The notes beneath the pieces were generated by a model. The model was not told where the DNA came from. It searched no databases and saw nothing but the letters and a program-made list of their open reading frames with translations. From Agrobacterium tumefaciens (GTDB lineage Bacteria; Pseudomonadota; Alphaproteobacteria; Rhizobiales; Rhizobiaceae): DNA of 64,000 nt. Each line of letters starts with the position of its first letter. Positions within the stretch are counted from its first letter, which is position 1. Both the position numbers and the translations under genes were made by a program. Shown piece by piece: positions 10,239 to 19,624 of this stretch. The stretch spans positions 93,121 to 157,120 of the forward strand of contig NZ_JXQV01000013.1 in the NCBI RefSeq assembly GCF_000834635.1, read 5' to 3'.

Positions 10239-11393
10239 CTAGCTCTGAGAATCGATCTTTGTTGGAGGGAGCGCTTTTACCTGTTGTCCTGTACCATCCC
10301 ACGGCAGGTTGGCGGCGCGGCCATGGTACAGATCGCTGTCGAGATAGCGCGAGAGTGCGAAGCGCACCAGCACGCCCATCGCTGCTGCGGCAGGAACCGC
10401 CACAAGCAGGCCGACGAAGCCGAACAGCGCGCCAAATGCGAAGAGAGCAAACATCAGCCAAACGGGGTGCAGACCAACGCTGCTGCCCACCAGTTTCGGC
10501 TGCAGAATATTGCCTTCGATGAACTGACCGGAAAAGAAGACGGCGAGAACCAGAATGACATCAACATAGTCAGGCCAGAACTGAACGAGCGCCACGCCGA
10601 CGGCCAGCACAAGCCCGATCATGGACCCGACATAGGGAATGAAGCTGATGGCACCTGCAAACAGGCCGATCAGAAGGCCGAAATTCAGACCGACAAGCGA
10701 CAGACCGACACCATAGTAAACGCCGAGAATGATGCAGAGAGAACCCTGACCACGGATAAAGCCTGCAATCGTCTTATCCATGTCGCGGGCAATCTGGCGA
10801 ACGGTTGATACGTGGTCACGCGGAATCCAGCCGTCGACCTTTTCGATCATCCGGTCCCAGTCCAGCAGCAGGTAAAACGCGACAACAGGCGTCACCACAA
10901 GCAGCGACATGACATCCACCAGCGACTTGCCAGAATTCCATATCTGCGTGAGCAGCGTGCCGATGAAGCCCGCCCCTTCCGCCAGCAACTTCGAGAAGTT
11001 TTCCTTGACCGTATCGATCTGCGTGCTGACCCAGCCCGGCAGAAGATTGCTATCGGCCCCGGCGATCAGTTGCTGAAGCGAGGAGATATATTGCGGAATG
11101 CGCGTGATGAATTCCGATGCCTGCGCGGCCACCAATGGAATGATGATGATGAGCGATAGTGCAAATACAAGCACAAAGGACACGAGGATCATGATGCTCG
11201 CCATCATGCGGCTCAAGCCCCTGCGTTCCAGCCAGTCTGCAATAGGATCAAGAAAGTAAGCGAGCGCCATTCCAGCCACGAAGGGCAGCAGAATGGAGCT
11301 GAACACCATCAGGAACAGCACGAAAACAGCGAGCGCACCGAGCCAGAAAAAAACCTGACGTCTCAGATTCATGCCTCTGATATGTGGTTGCAT
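10239..11393 (-). CDS. AI-2E/PerM-family membrane transporter
   Basis: Integral membrane protein of 384 aa in the AI-2 exporter (PerM, formerly DUF20/UPF0118) family. About eight hydrophobic segments are visible: two or three at the N-terminus (VFFWLGALAVFVLFLMVF), a large soluble loop around residues 70-150, and a C-terminal cluster containing the family's glycine- and proline-rich segment (FAGAISFIPYVGSMIG). Homologues have been linked to autoinducer export, ion antiport or permease functions, so no substrate is assigned. The ATG at 11393 has a strong AAGGAG ahead of it. Upstream of hda in the same direction and divergent from purM. Confidence 0.88.
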   Translation of the reverse strand: MQPHIRGMNLRRQVFFWLGALAVFVLFLMVFSSILLPFVAGMALAYFLDPIADWLERRGLSRMMASIMILVSFVLVFALSLIIIIPLVAAQASEFITRIPQYISSLQQLIAGADSNLLPGWVSTQIDTVKENFSKLLAEGAGFIGTLLTQIWNSGKSLVDVMSLLVVTPVVAFYLLLDWDRMIEKVDGWIPRDHVSTVRQIARDMDKTIAGFIRGQGSLCIILGVYYGVGLSLVGLNFGLLIGLFAGAISFIPYVGSMIGLVLAVGVALVQFWPDYVDVILVLAVFFSGQFIEGNILQPKLVGSSVGLHPVWLMFALFAFGALFGFVGLLVAVPAAAAMGVLVRFALSRYLDSDLYHGRAANLPWDGTGQQVKALPPTKIDSQS

Positions 11394-11632
11394 CGCCTGC
11401 TCCTTATTAAGCGCCCGTGGTCATAACGCCTTGGTCAGGAGATAGGACGCGTGGGCTGGACTGGTCAAGTGTCGCATGTTCGTCAATTTCGCCAAGGCCG
11501 AGCTTTCCCATAACAATACGGCTAAAACAGCCAAAAGGCGTGAAAAACATGCCTTTTGCGATGCTCATACTTGCATCGTCATCCGTCTCATGCGAATGGC
11601 GACGCCAAACGGAACGAGTGGAGACAAGAGCC

Positions 11633-12706
11633 ATGAGCGAGCAAGGCAAGAACGGTCTTACCTACAGCGATGCAGGCGTAGACATCGACGCCGGAAATCT
11701 GATGGTCGAGAAGATCAAGCCTGCGGTGCGCTCCACCCGTCGCCCCGGCGCCGATGGTGAAATTGGCGGCTTCGGCGGCTTGTTCGATCTGAAGGCTGCG
11801 GGCTTCAAGGACCCGGTCCTCGTGGCTGCCAATGATGGCGTCGGAACCAAGCTGAAGATCGCCATCGATGCCGATTATCACGACACGGTCGGTATTGATC
11901 TCGTCGCCATGTGCGTCAACGATCTGGTCGTACAGGGTGCTGAACCGCTCTTCTTCCTCGACTACTTCGCCACCGGCAAGCTCGATCCCGATCAGGGCGC
12001 TGCTATCGTCAACGGTATTGCCGCTGGCTGCCGGGAATCCGGTTGCGCGCTGATTGGTGGCGAAACCGCGGAAATGCCGGGCATGTATTCGCATGGCGAC
12101 TATGACCTTGCAGGCTTTGCAGTAGGCGCGGCCGAACGCGGCCAGCTTCTGCCAGCCGGCGACATTGCCGAAGGCGATGTCATTCTGGGTCTCGCGTCGT
12201 CCGGCGTGCATTCCAACGGCTTCTCGCTGGTGCGCAAGATCGTCACTCTTTCCGGCCTTGGCTGGGATGCAGCCGCTCCCTTCGCTGAAGGTCAGAAGCT
12301 GGGCGAAGCCCTGCTCACGCCGACACGCATCTACGTCAAACCGCTGCTCAAGGCCATCCGCGAAACCGGTGCCCTGAAGGCGCTGGCCCACATTACCGGC
12401 GGTGGTTTCCCCGAGAATATTCCGCGTGTTCTGCCAAAGCATCTGGCGGCTGAAATCGATCTGGCTGCCATCAAGGTTCCCGCCGTCTTCTCATGGCTCG
12501 CCAAGACAGGTGGCGTGGCGCAGAATGAAATGCTGCGCACCTTCAACTGCGGCGTCGGCATGATTGTTGTGGTTTCCGCTGAAAACGCACAGACGGTAAC
12601 GGACGCGCTGACAGCAGAAGGCGAAACCGTGTTTCCGCTGGGCCGCATGGTCGCGCGCGAAGATGCGGCACATGGCACGATCTACAAGGGCACTCTTAGC
12701 CTATGA
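11633..12706 (+). CDS. purM: Phosphoribosylformylglycinamidine cyclo-ligase (AIR synthetase)
   Basis: Fifth step of purine synthesis: ATP-dependent closure of the imidazole ring to give 5-aminoimidazole ribotide. The 357-aa protein starts [21 protein letters not shown] and carries the PurM/ThiL-type ATP-binding core, with [36 protein letters not shown] and [16 protein letters not shown] segments, and the C-terminal [14 protein letters not shown] and [14 protein letters not shown] motifs. ATG 11633 was chosen over upstream in-frame starts because the conserved domain begins there. The stop overlaps the purN start (ATGA), so the pair is translationally coupled. Confidence 0.97.
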   Translation: MSEQGKNGLTYSDAGVDIDAGNLMVEKIKPAVRSTRRPGADGEIGGFGGLFDLKAAGFKDPVLVAANDGVGTKLKIAIDADYHDTVGIDLVAMCVNDLVVQGAEPLFFLDYFATGKLDPDQGAAIVNGIAAGCRESGCALIGGETAEMPGMYSHGDYDLAGFAVGAAERGQLLPAGDIAEGDVILGLASSGVHSNGFSLVRKIVTLSGLGWDAAAPFAEGQKLGEALLTPTRIYVKPLLKAIRETGALKALAHITGGGFPENIPRVLPKHLAAEIDLAAIKVPAVFSWLAKTGGVAQNEMLRTFNCGVGMIVVVSAENAQTVTDALTAEGETVFPLGRMVAREDAAHGTIYKGTLSL

Positions 12707-13377
12707 GAGCCGGGCCTATAAGCATTGCCCCTGCCCGCAAGCGCGTCGTCGTTTTCATTTCCGGCAGCGGCTCCAACATGATGGCGCTGGCGCAAGCCTG
12801 CCAGGCGCCGGATTTTCCGGCGGAAATCGCATGCGTCATTTCCGACAAGGCGACGGCGGGCGGGCTGGCCAAGGCGCAATCCCTCGGCATTCCCACACTC
12901 GTCTTCGAGCGCAAAATTTACTCGACCAAGACCGAACATGAGCAAGCCATATTGGCCGCGCTCGGTGAAATCGATCCTGATATCATCTGTCTTGCGGGCT
13001 ACATGCGGCTGATCTCAGGCGACTTCATCGCGCCCTATGCTGGCCGCATCATCAACATCCATCCATCTATCCTGCCACTTTTCCCAGGCCTTCACACCCA
13101 TGAACGCGCCATTGAAAGCGGCATGAAGATCACCGGCTGCACGGTTCATTTCGTGACCGAAGGCATAGATGAAGGCCCGGTCATCGGCCAGGCCGCCGTA
13201 CCGGTGCTGGTGGATGACACCGCCGAGACGCTTGCCGCACGCGTTCTGACCATCGAGCATCAGCTCTATCCGCTGACGCTCAGGCTTCTGGCCGAAGGCA
13301 AGGTTCGGATGGAAGATGGCAAGGCTGTTCGCAGCAACGACGCCTGCGCAGCCACACAGCAGCTGCTCTCGGCCTGA
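12703..13377 (+). CDS. purN: Phosphoribosylglycinamide formyltransferase
   Basis: Third step of purine synthesis: transfer of a formyl group from 10-formyltetrahydrofolate to GAR. The 224-aa protein has the phosphate-binding [12 protein letters not shown] loop near residue 17, the folate-site [11 protein letters not shown], and the catalytic triad region: N and H in [13 protein letters not shown] (about 121-123) and D in [11 protein letters not shown]. It starts with the ATG overlapping the purM stop, although a start a few codons later (before KRVVVF) is possible. A weak stem (cggc/gccg, 13387-13399) followed by seven Ts could be its terminator. Confidence 0.96.
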   Translation: MRAGPISIAPARKRVVVFISGSGSNMMALAQACQAPDFPAEIACVISDKATAGGLAKAQSLGIPTLVFERKIYSTKTEHEQAILAALGEIDPDIICLAGYMRLISGDFIAPYAGRIINIHPSILPLFPGLHTHERAIESGMKITGCTVHFVTEGIDEGPVIGQAAVPVLVDDTAETLAARVLTIEHQLYPLTLRLLAEGKVRMEDGKAVRSNDACAATQQLLSA

Positions 13378-13415
13378 TCGCTCACCCGGCCGTCTGCCGC
13401 CGAGCTTTTTTTAGT

Positions 13416-14075
13416 TCATAATTGCTGCCGGTTCAGCATCGCCCATTGCAGCAGAATGATCGTCTTGGCGTCAGTGATGCCGCCTGTCGTGATCATCCCG
13501 AACGCATCGTCCAGAGGAATGGTGAGAACCTCGATGTCCTCCCCTTCCGTATCGAGACCGCCGCCAACCCCTGCTTTCTCATCGAGATCGATGCGCGCGT
13601 AAAATAGTGCGACTTTTTCCGTCAGCGTGCCGGGGCTGGCATAGGTTTCGAAGAGATATTGCACCTCTTTAACGGCATAGCCGGTTTCTTCCATCGCCTC
13701 ACGGCGGATGGCCTCATCGGGTTGGTCGTCGTCGATAAGGCCTGCGGGAACCTCCAGCATGAAGCTGGGGTCACCATTCACGAAGGCCCCCGGGCGAAAT
13801 TGCCGGACGAGGACGATGGCGTCTTTTTGCGGATCGAAAAGCAGGATAGCGGTGGCGCTCCCGTGGTCGTGCACTTCGCGGTCGATGCGGATGACACGAC
13901 CATCCGGCATTTTCTGATCGAAGATCAAAGTCTGGAGGTGTACGAAACGCTTCCAGACCGTCTCTTTCGAGACGAGCTTTACCCTGTCTTCATCACGCGT
14001 TGCCGTCGTTCTTTCGTCCACATCAAACTCCGTGAGATTTATGACGTCAGTGATGCCCGGTTGAGAGCAGCCCAT
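13416..14075 (-). CDS. NUDIX hydrolase, NudK/ADP-ribose pyrophosphatase type (second of a tandem pair)
   Basis: Predicted nucleotide-diphosphate-sugar pyrophosphatase of up to 219 aa. The Nudix box is visible as GLIDDDQPDEAIRREAMEETGY, about residues 112-133, preceded by ILVRQFRPG-type sheets and followed by YASPGTLTEKVALFYA, as in the GDP-mannose/ADP-ribose subfamily. It is a diverged paralogue of the gene directly upstream; both end in a similar ILLQWAMLNR tail. From ATG 14075 it would overlap that gene by 37 bases. A GTG at 14021 with ACGGAG in front is an equally good start and would remove the overlap. Substrate unknown. Confidence 0.87.
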   Translation of the reverse strand: MGCSQPGITDVINLTEFDVDERTTATRDEDRVKLVSKETVWKRFVHLQTLIFDQKMPDGRVIRIDREVHDHGSATAILLFDPQKDAIVLVRQFRPGAFVNGDPSFMLEVPAGLIDDDQPDEAIRREAMEETGYAVKEVQYLFETYASPGTLTEKVALFYARIDLDEKAGVGGGLDTEGEDIEVLTIPLDDAFGMITTGGITDAKTIILLQWAMLNRQQL

Positions 14076-14635
14076 TGCAGCAGCATGATGGTCTTGCCAT
14101 CGCAGATATCGCCGTTTTCGATCATTTTCATAGCGTCATCCAGCGGAACCACGACGACTTCGATGTCCTCATCCTCATGGTCGGCACCGCCGCCCTCTTC
14201 GATGCGGTCGGATGCGTCAACGATCGCCGCGAAGAAATGCAGGATTTCGGTGACTGAGCCGGGCGACATGAAGGATTTGAACAGGAAACGCGTGTCGCGC
14301 AGCTTGTAGCCGGTTTCTTCCATCACTTCGCGCGCGATGGCGTCTGCCGGATTATCGCCATCCAGAAGGCCAGCAGGCGTTTCCAGCAGCCAGCCATGGT
14401 AGCCGTTGACATAGGTCGGCACCCTGAACTGACGAACCAGGATGACGCTGTCAATCTTCGGATCGTAGAGCAGAATAGTCGCGCCGTTGCCGCGGTCATA
14501 GGCCTCGCGCTTCAGCGTCTTCGTTTCACCCTTCGAGTTGGTGTAATTGTAGGTGATGTTGCGAAGGTGGTACCAGTTCTTTGAAAGTGTTTCGTCTTTG
14601 AGAATTTCAATCGTCACATTATCAAATTTGTGCAT
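14039..14635 (-). CDS. nudK: GDP-mannose pyrophosphatase-type NUDIX hydrolase
   Basis: Enzyme of 198 aa that in E. coli NudK splits GDP-mannose and related sugar nucleotides. The likeness is strong in the core: PAGLLDGDNPADAIAREV is the start of the Nudix box (about residues 90-112), followed by MEETGYKLRDTRFLFKSF and MSPGSVTEILHFF, which match the NudK pattern. The N-terminal strands (NWYHLRNITYNY) also fit. It starts three bases after the molybdopterin oxidoreductase stop and is followed by a paralogue, so three genes are probably one transcript. Which nucleotide sugar it uses is inferred from family only. Confidence 0.88.
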   Translation of the reverse strand: MHKFDNVTIEILKDETLSKNWYHLRNITYNYTNSKGETKTLKREAYDRGNGATILLYDPKIDSVILVRQFRVPTYVNGYHGWLLETPAGLLDGDNPADAIAREVMEETGYKLRDTRFLFKSFMSPGSVTEILHFFAAIVDASDRIEEGGGADHEDEDIEVVVVPLDDAMKMIENGDICDGKTIMLLQWAALNRASLTS

Positions 14636-14638
14636 GTC

Positions 14639-16780
14639 TTATTCCTGCGAAAATGTCTTTAACCAAACCTTGTTGTCGTGGAAGGCCGCGCCACCATAAG
14701 GTGCCGCTGCGTCTGCGCCTGTCAGCACATTGATACCTTCGCCGTCCAGATGCGCCTTGTTGGGCCACAGGCCCTCGGCAATCAGCACGCCTGCCTTAGC
14801 GCCATCGACAATCCGCGCATGAATGCGGACCTGGCCACGCCCATTGCCAATCTGCACGACATCACCATCTGCCACACCGAGCCTGATGGCATCGATGGGA
14901 CAGATCATCACTTCTGGGCGACCCTCTTTCTGCACCGACGTCTTCGTCTCCGCAAAAGTCGAGTTCAGGAAGTTGCGGGCGGGTGATGTCGCAAGCCGGA
15001 ACGGGTGTTCGGTGTCGACCACTTCAATGATATCCACCTGATCGGGAAATTTCGGAAGCTCCCCTACCGGGCCCATGACCGGCACATTGTGCGGCGGCTT
15101 GTTGGGCGATGGACCGCTCTGCCAATCCGGGCTGAACCGGAATTTGCCATCGGCATATCCGAAGCCTTCCAGATAATGGGCAACCTCAAAGGCAGGCTGG
15201 GCATCGATCCATTTTTCTTCGGCAAGGCTATCGAAATCGCCCCAACCGCCCGGTTCCAGAATGCGGTCGATATGTTGGCGCTCGCTCATGCCGAAGCCCG
15301 GTATATCGGCAACACCCAAACGCTTGGCCAGTTCTTCGATGACGAACAGGTTGCTGCGCACCGTATCCGGCGGCTCCACCAGCTTGGGCCCGAGCAAAAT
15401 GTGGTTCTGGCCGCCGGCGCGATAGATATCGTCATGCTCGAGGAACATGGTGGCAGGCAGCACGATATCGGCCACCTCAGCCGTCTCGGTCATGAACTGC
15501 TCATGCACCGCAACGAACAGGTCGTCACGCAGGAAACCCTGGCGTACAAGCCGCTGCTCCGGGCAGACATTGACGGGATTGGTGTTCTGGATCAGCAGCG
15601 CCGTCACCGGTCCGCCATGACGCAACGCCTCGGCGTCGCCAGTCAGCACGCGGCCGATCTGTGACTGATCCAGCTGGCGCACATTGGGATCGGCATAGGC
15701 CGTGCCCATCAGTTCCGACTTATCCAGCCGGAAAATATCGCCATTGTTGTGAAACGCGCCGCCGCCCTCATATTGCCAAGAGCCGAGAACGGTGGAGATG
15801 GAAAGCGCCGCATGCATGGCAACCACGCCGTTGCGCTGCCGGGCAAAGCCATATCCAAGGCGGAAAAAGCTCTTCTTATTGGTTCCGACAAGCTGTCCGA
15901 AGGTTTCGATTTCTTCGACAGTGAGACCGGTGATCTCCGCTGCCCATTGCGGTGTCTTCGAAACAAGATGCGCCTCTAGACCGGCAGGATCATCGGCAAA
16001 TTTCGCCATATAAACGTGGTCCGCATAACCATCACGAAAGGCGATGTGCATGACGGCGCAGGCAAGGGCGGCGTCCGTGCCTGGCCGCACGATCAGCTTC
16101 AGATCGGCCTGCTTCATCGTCGGGTTATCGTAGATATCGACTACCACGATCTTTGCGCCGCGGTCCTTGCGGGCCTTGATAGCGTGGGTCATGACATTGA
16201 CCTGCGTCGCCACCGCATTGGTGCCCCAGATGACAACGACATCGGCTTTGGCCATCTCACGCGGGTCTGGCCCGCGCAGCGCACCCGTGCCCATCACGTA
16301 GCCCGTCCACGCCATGTTGGTGCAGATGGAGCCGAAGAAACCGGAATATTTCTTGGCGTGACGCAGGCGCTCTATGCTGTCACGCTGCACCTGCCCCATG
16401 GTACCGGCATAGAAATAGGGCCAGATGGCCTCTGCCCCGTGCTTGGCTTCCGCCTTGACGAATGCCTCGGCAATTTCGTCCAGCGCCGCATCCCAGCCGA
16501 TTTCTTGCCAATCGCCCGCGCCCTTAGCACCCTTGCGGCGCTTAGGCGTCAACAACCGGCCCGGATGGTAGATCCGCTCCGAATACCGCGCCACCTTGGC
16601 GCAGATAACGCCAGCGGTGTAAGTGTTGGCATTGGCACCGCGCACGCGGCCAATCCGGCCATCGGCGTTGATATCCACCTCCAGCGCGCAGGCGCTCGGG
16701 CAGTCATGGGGACAGACGGTATGGCCGATGCTGACAGCACCAGTCACGGCTTTCGTGGAAATCGGGGTCGCATCATTCAT
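14639..16780 (-). CDS. Molybdopterin-dependent oxidoreductase (bis-MGD family)
   Basis: Large catalytic-type subunit of 713 aa in the DMSO reductase/formate dehydrogenase superfamily. An N-terminal 4Fe-4S site is indicated by VCPHDCPSAC and a fourth cysteine in GVICAK (about residues 22-60). Domains for the two pterin guanine dinucleotides follow (VVIWGTNAVATQVN; ALLIQNTNPVNVCPEQ), and the C-terminal molydopterin-binding barrel includes PARNFLNSTF. No twin-arginine signal is seen, so it is probably cytoplasmic. No electron-transfer subunit is adjacent and the substrate is unknown. ATG 16780 (MNDATPIS) was chosen; an ATG at 16855 would crowd the divergent rlmJ gene, leaving eight bases between start codons. 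Confidence 0.87.
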   Translation of the reverse strand: MNDATPISTKAVTGAVSIGHTVCPHDCPSACALEVDINADGRIGRVRGANANTYTAGVICAKVARYSERIYHPGRLLTPKRRKGAKGAGDWQEIGWDAALDEIAEAFVKAEAKHGAEAIWPYFYAGTMGQVQRDSIERLRHAKKYSGFFGSICTNMAWTGYVMGTGALRGPDPREMAKADVVVIWGTNAVATQVNVMTHAIKARKDRGAKIVVVDIYDNPTMKQADLKLIVRPGTDAALACAVMHIAFRDGYADHVYMAKFADDPAGLEAHLVSKTPQWAAEITGLTVEEIETFGQLVGTNKKSFFRLGYGFARQRNGVVAMHAALSISTVLGSWQYEGGGAFHNNGDIFRLDKSELMGTAYADPNVRQLDQSQIGRVLTGDAEALRHGGPVTALLIQNTNPVNVCPEQRLVRQGFLRDDLFVAVHEQFMTETAEVADIVLPATMFLEHDDIYRAGGQNHILLGPKLVEPPDTVRSNLFVIEELAKRLGVADIPGFGMSERQHIDRILEPGGWGDFDSLAEEKWIDAQPAFEVAHYLEGFGYADGKFRFSPDWQSGPSPNKPPHNVPVMGPVGELPKFPDQVDIIEVVDTEHPFRLATSPARNFLNSTFAETKTSVQKEGRPEVMICPIDAIRLGVADGDVVQIGNGRGQVRIHARIVDGAKAGVLIAEGLWPNKAHLDGEGINVLTGADAAAPYGGAAFHDNKVWLKTFSQE

Positions 16781-16863
16781 GACTTTTGTATATTGCAAAG
16801 GCAATGCGGCCAAAAGGCCCAAGTGACGACCATCAAGATTATTCATAAAAGGCATCGGCGCGC

Positions 16864-17709
16864 ATGAACTATCGGCACATATACCACGCAGGCAATTTCG
16901 CCGATGTTCTCAAACATGCGGTCATGGCGCGGCTCGTTCGCTATTTGCAGAACAAGGACAAAGCATTTCGCGTGCTGGATACTCATGCGGGCATTGGCCT
17001 TTACGACCTGTCTTCGGTTGAGGCACAAAAGACCGGCGAATGGCAAACAGGCATCGGCAAATTGCTGGAAGCAGACCTGCCGCCAGCGGTGGCGGAGCTG
17101 TTGGAGCCATATCTCACAGCCGTGAGAGAGCTCAATCCTGAAGGCGGGCTTCAGTTCTATCCCGGCTCGCCAAAGCTTGCGCGCATGCTGTTTCGCCCGC
17201 AGGACCGCTTGTCTGCCATGGAACTGCATCCCGAAGATTTTCGCGCCTTGTCGCGGCTGTTCGAAGGCGATTACCAATCGCGTGTAACGGAACTTGATGG
17301 CTGGCTGTCGCTGGGCGCGCATCTGCCGCCGAAGGAAAAACGCGGGCTTGTGCTGGTCGATCCGCCATTCGAAAAAGAGAATGAATATGAGCGGTTGGCG
17401 GAAGGCTTTCACAAGGCTTATCGCCGGTTTTCAACCGGCACCTATTGCCTGTGGTATCCGCTGAAAAAGAGCGCGCCGATCAAGGATTTCCACGAACAGC
17501 TTCAGTCCTATGATATCCCCAAAATGCTGTGCGCCGAGCTTTCGGTGCGCAGCGACCGTGTGGAAGGGTTGAGTGGCTCCGGCCTTATCATCGTCAATCC
17601 TCCCTTCACTTTGAAGGAAGAGCTGCACACCATGCTGCCAGTGCTGAGGGCAACCATGGCGCAGGATCGTTATGCCTCGCACCGCGCATTCTGGCTGCGC
17701 GGCGAATAG
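16864..17709 (+). CDS. rlmJ: 23S rRNA (adenine2030-N6)-methyltransferase
   Basis: SAM-dependent methyltransferase of 281 aa that modifies A2030 of 23S rRNA. The family's N-terminal signature MNYRHIYHAGNFADVLKH is intact, the SAM-binding region includes VLDTHAGIGLYDL (about 37-49), and the catalytic DPPF tetrad is at 166-169 in LVDPPFEKENEYERL. A helical insertion follows the first strands, as is usual. Its TAG stop directly abuts the TAA stop of the convergent ybhN-type gene with no bases between, so any read-through gives antisense RNA. Confidence 0.95.
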   Translation: MNYRHIYHAGNFADVLKHAVMARLVRYLQNKDKAFRVLDTHAGIGLYDLSSVEAQKTGEWQTGIGKLLEADLPPAVAELLEPYLTAVRELNPEGGLQFYPGSPKLARMLFRPQDRLSAMELHPEDFRALSRLFEGDYQSRVTELDGWLSLGAHLPPKEKRGLVLVDPPFEKENEYERLAEGFHKAYRRFSTGTYCLWYPLKKSAPIKDFHEQLQSYDIPKMLCAELSVRSDRVEGLSGSGLIIVNPPFTLKEELHTMLPVLRATMAQDRYASHRAFWLRGE

Positions 17710-18666
17710 TTATCTCAGCTCTGTCTCTCGCTCTTCCCGCTCTGCCGCTGCCAGTTGTGACCTCTCGAAAAAGAGGATGATGAACAGGCCGATCACGAAG
17801 GGAATGATGAGGTAGAACAGGCGAAATACAAGCAGCGCCGCAATCACATCTGCCGGGTCCATATCCGGCAGACCGGTGACGAAAACGAGCTCCAGCACGC
17901 CGAGGCCACCCGGCGCATGGGAAATCAGCGCTGCGGAAAACGATATCAGGAAAATACCCAGAACCACCATGAAGCCGGGATTTCCCGCGTCCGGCAGGGC
18001 GAAATAGATGATGCCTGCGGCGCCAAGAAGTTCGATGGGGCCAATGACGAGTTGCTGTATGACCAGGTGCGGGGCCGGATAAAACAGCGTGAATGACCCG
18101 ATCTTCAGCGGACGTAGCTTCAAGAGGCTGCCGAGCAGGTAAAGCCCCGCAATACCCAGCAGAAGAACGCCCGTCGTGGCCGATGCCTCGACCGGAAGCA
18201 CGCCGACAAAACGTTCTGTGATTTCAGGTTCATACACCAGAATAAAGCCCATCAGCATGATGGTGCCGATGGCAAAGGTGAAGGAACACAGGGCGACGAG
18301 GACGCCGATTTCCGAGACGCTCAGCCCTTTTGAGGTATAGGCCCGGTAGCGCACGACAGCGCCTGAAAACACCGACGCGCCGACATTGTGCGATAGCGCA
18401 TAGGTGGTGAACGATGTCAGCGTTATGAAAATCCAGCCGACTTTGCGTTTGAGATGCTGAAGCGCAATCCGGTCATATCCCGCCAGCGCCGAATAAGCCA
18501 CCAGCGTGCACAAGCCCGACATCAGCCAGTGATGGGGATCGATAGCAGCCAGACTGCCCCAGACATCATCAAGCGAGAGATGGCGCAACTCCTTATAGAG
18601 CAGCCATACGGAGAACCCGATCGTCGCCACGCCCACCATGGGCCAGATGTATTTTTTCAATTTCAT
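17710..18666 (-). CDS. YbhN/LPG-synthetase-type flippase-domain membrane protein
   Basis: Integral membrane protein of 318 aa with about eight transmembrane segments, belonging to the lysylphosphatidylglycerol synthetase transmembrane family (YbhN, UPF0104). Conserved features include TLTSFTTYALSHNVGASVFSGAVVRYR and the C-terminal SHAPGGLGVLELVF segment. It lacks the soluble aminoacyltransferase domain of true MprF proteins, so it cannot be called a lysyl-PG synthase; a lipid-translocation role is inferred. ATG 18666 (MKLKKYIW) puts the first membrane segment near the N-terminus; a GTG nine codons upstream is also possible. Divergent from the RNase T2 gene. Confidence 0.85.
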   Translation of the reverse strand: MKLKKYIWPMVGVATIGFSVWLLYKELRHLSLDDVWGSLAAIDPHHWLMSGLCTLVAYSALAGYDRIALQHLKRKVGWIFITLTSFTTYALSHNVGASVFSGAVVRYRAYTSKGLSVSEIGVLVALCSFTFAIGTIMLMGFILVYEPEITERFVGVLPVEASATTGVLLLGIAGLYLLGSLLKLRPLKIGSFTLFYPAPHLVIQQLVIGPIELLGAAGIIYFALPDAGNPGFMVVLGIFLISFSAALISHAPGGLGVLELVFVTGLPDMDPADVIAALLVFRLFYLIIPFVIGLFIILFFERSQLAAAEREERETELR

Positions 18667-18865
18667 ACGGACATGCCTGGATTCCCTCCCCACCCGACAG
18701 TTTGGCCTTTTGCCGGATTCGCTGAGCTTATTCTTTATGCAAGCCCCGTTTCAACCATCACTATCATGGATGGTTGATTTTTCGGTCGCCTGTTTGCCAC
18801 AGGGTTGGGATGGTATAAAAGCCGATAGCGATCAAGTCTTCGTCATCACGGCTCTGGGGCATCAA

Positions 18866-19603
18866 GTGAACCCGATAAAACAATATGCCGGCATCATTGC
18901 CATGGGTGTCCTTGCTCTGGCAGCAGCGGGGTGGTCTATATTCTATCCGCACGGAACGGAAACTGCGCGCGAACCTACAACGACCGCAGCCACCGCAGCA
19001 TCCCCGCGCCAGACTTTGCAGCCGCCCGTTGGTTCGGGATTCGATTTCTATGTCCTGTCCTTGTCGTGGTCCCCGGCCTTTTGCGCCAGTGATGCGGGCA
19101 AGAACAGCAGGCAGCAATGCGGAAGCGATCGCAAATATGGCTTCGTGGTGCACGGTCTGTGGCCTCAGAACGAAACCGGCTATCCCGAATTTTGCGGCGA
19201 GGACAAGAAAGAGCGCGTGCCGCAAGAGCTAGGGCGCGGCATGTTCGACATCATGCCATCCATGGGCCTCATCGGCCACCAATGGCGCAAGCATGGATCA
19301 TGCAGCGGCCTTTCGCAGAAAGATTATTTCGACACTATTCGCGCCGCGCATCAGCGCGTGACCGTGCCGCAAGACCTGTCATCGGGCAACAGCAGCAAGA
19401 CACTTTCCGCAGATGCTGTGGAAACCGCCTTCATTGGGGCCAATCCTGGCATGGTGAAACAGGGTGTCGCCATAAGCTGCGAAGGACCGCTACTCGAAGA
19501 AGTTCGCATCTGCATGAACAAGGATCTCAGCTTTCGCACCTGCCCGGAGGTAGACCGCAGGGGCTGCCGATCAAACACCACCGCAATCATCCCCATCCGC
19601 TAA
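18866..19603 (+). CDS. Membrane-anchored or exported ribonuclease T2
   Basis: Endoribonuclease of the T2/S family, 245 aa from a GTG start with GGGG six bases upstream. Both conserved active-site blocks are present: FVVHGLWPQN with H96, and GHQWRKHGSC with H138 and H143; paired cysteines typical of the fold surround them. The N-terminus (MNPIKQYAGIIAMGVLALAAAGW) is a single hydrophobic segment followed by an unstructured Thr/Ala-rich stretch, so the enzyme acts in the periplasm or is tethered there. Upstream in-frame starts would overlap the divergent ybhN gene. Likely role: degrading RNA for phosphate and nucleosides, an inference from family. Confidence 0.9.
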   Translation: MNPIKQYAGIIAMGVLALAAAGWSIFYPHGTETAREPTTTAATAASPRQTLQPPVGSGFDFYVLSLSWSPAFCASDAGKNSRQQCGSDRKYGFVVHGLWPQNETGYPEFCGEDKKERVPQELGRGMFDIMPSMGLIGHQWRKHGSCSGLSQKDYFDTIRAAHQRVTVPQDLSSGNSSKTLSADAVETAFIGANPGMVKQGVAISCEGPLLEEVRICMNKDLSFRTCPEVDRRGCRSNTTAIIPIR

Positions 19604-19624
19604 AACCTTAAAGGTAGACCAAAC

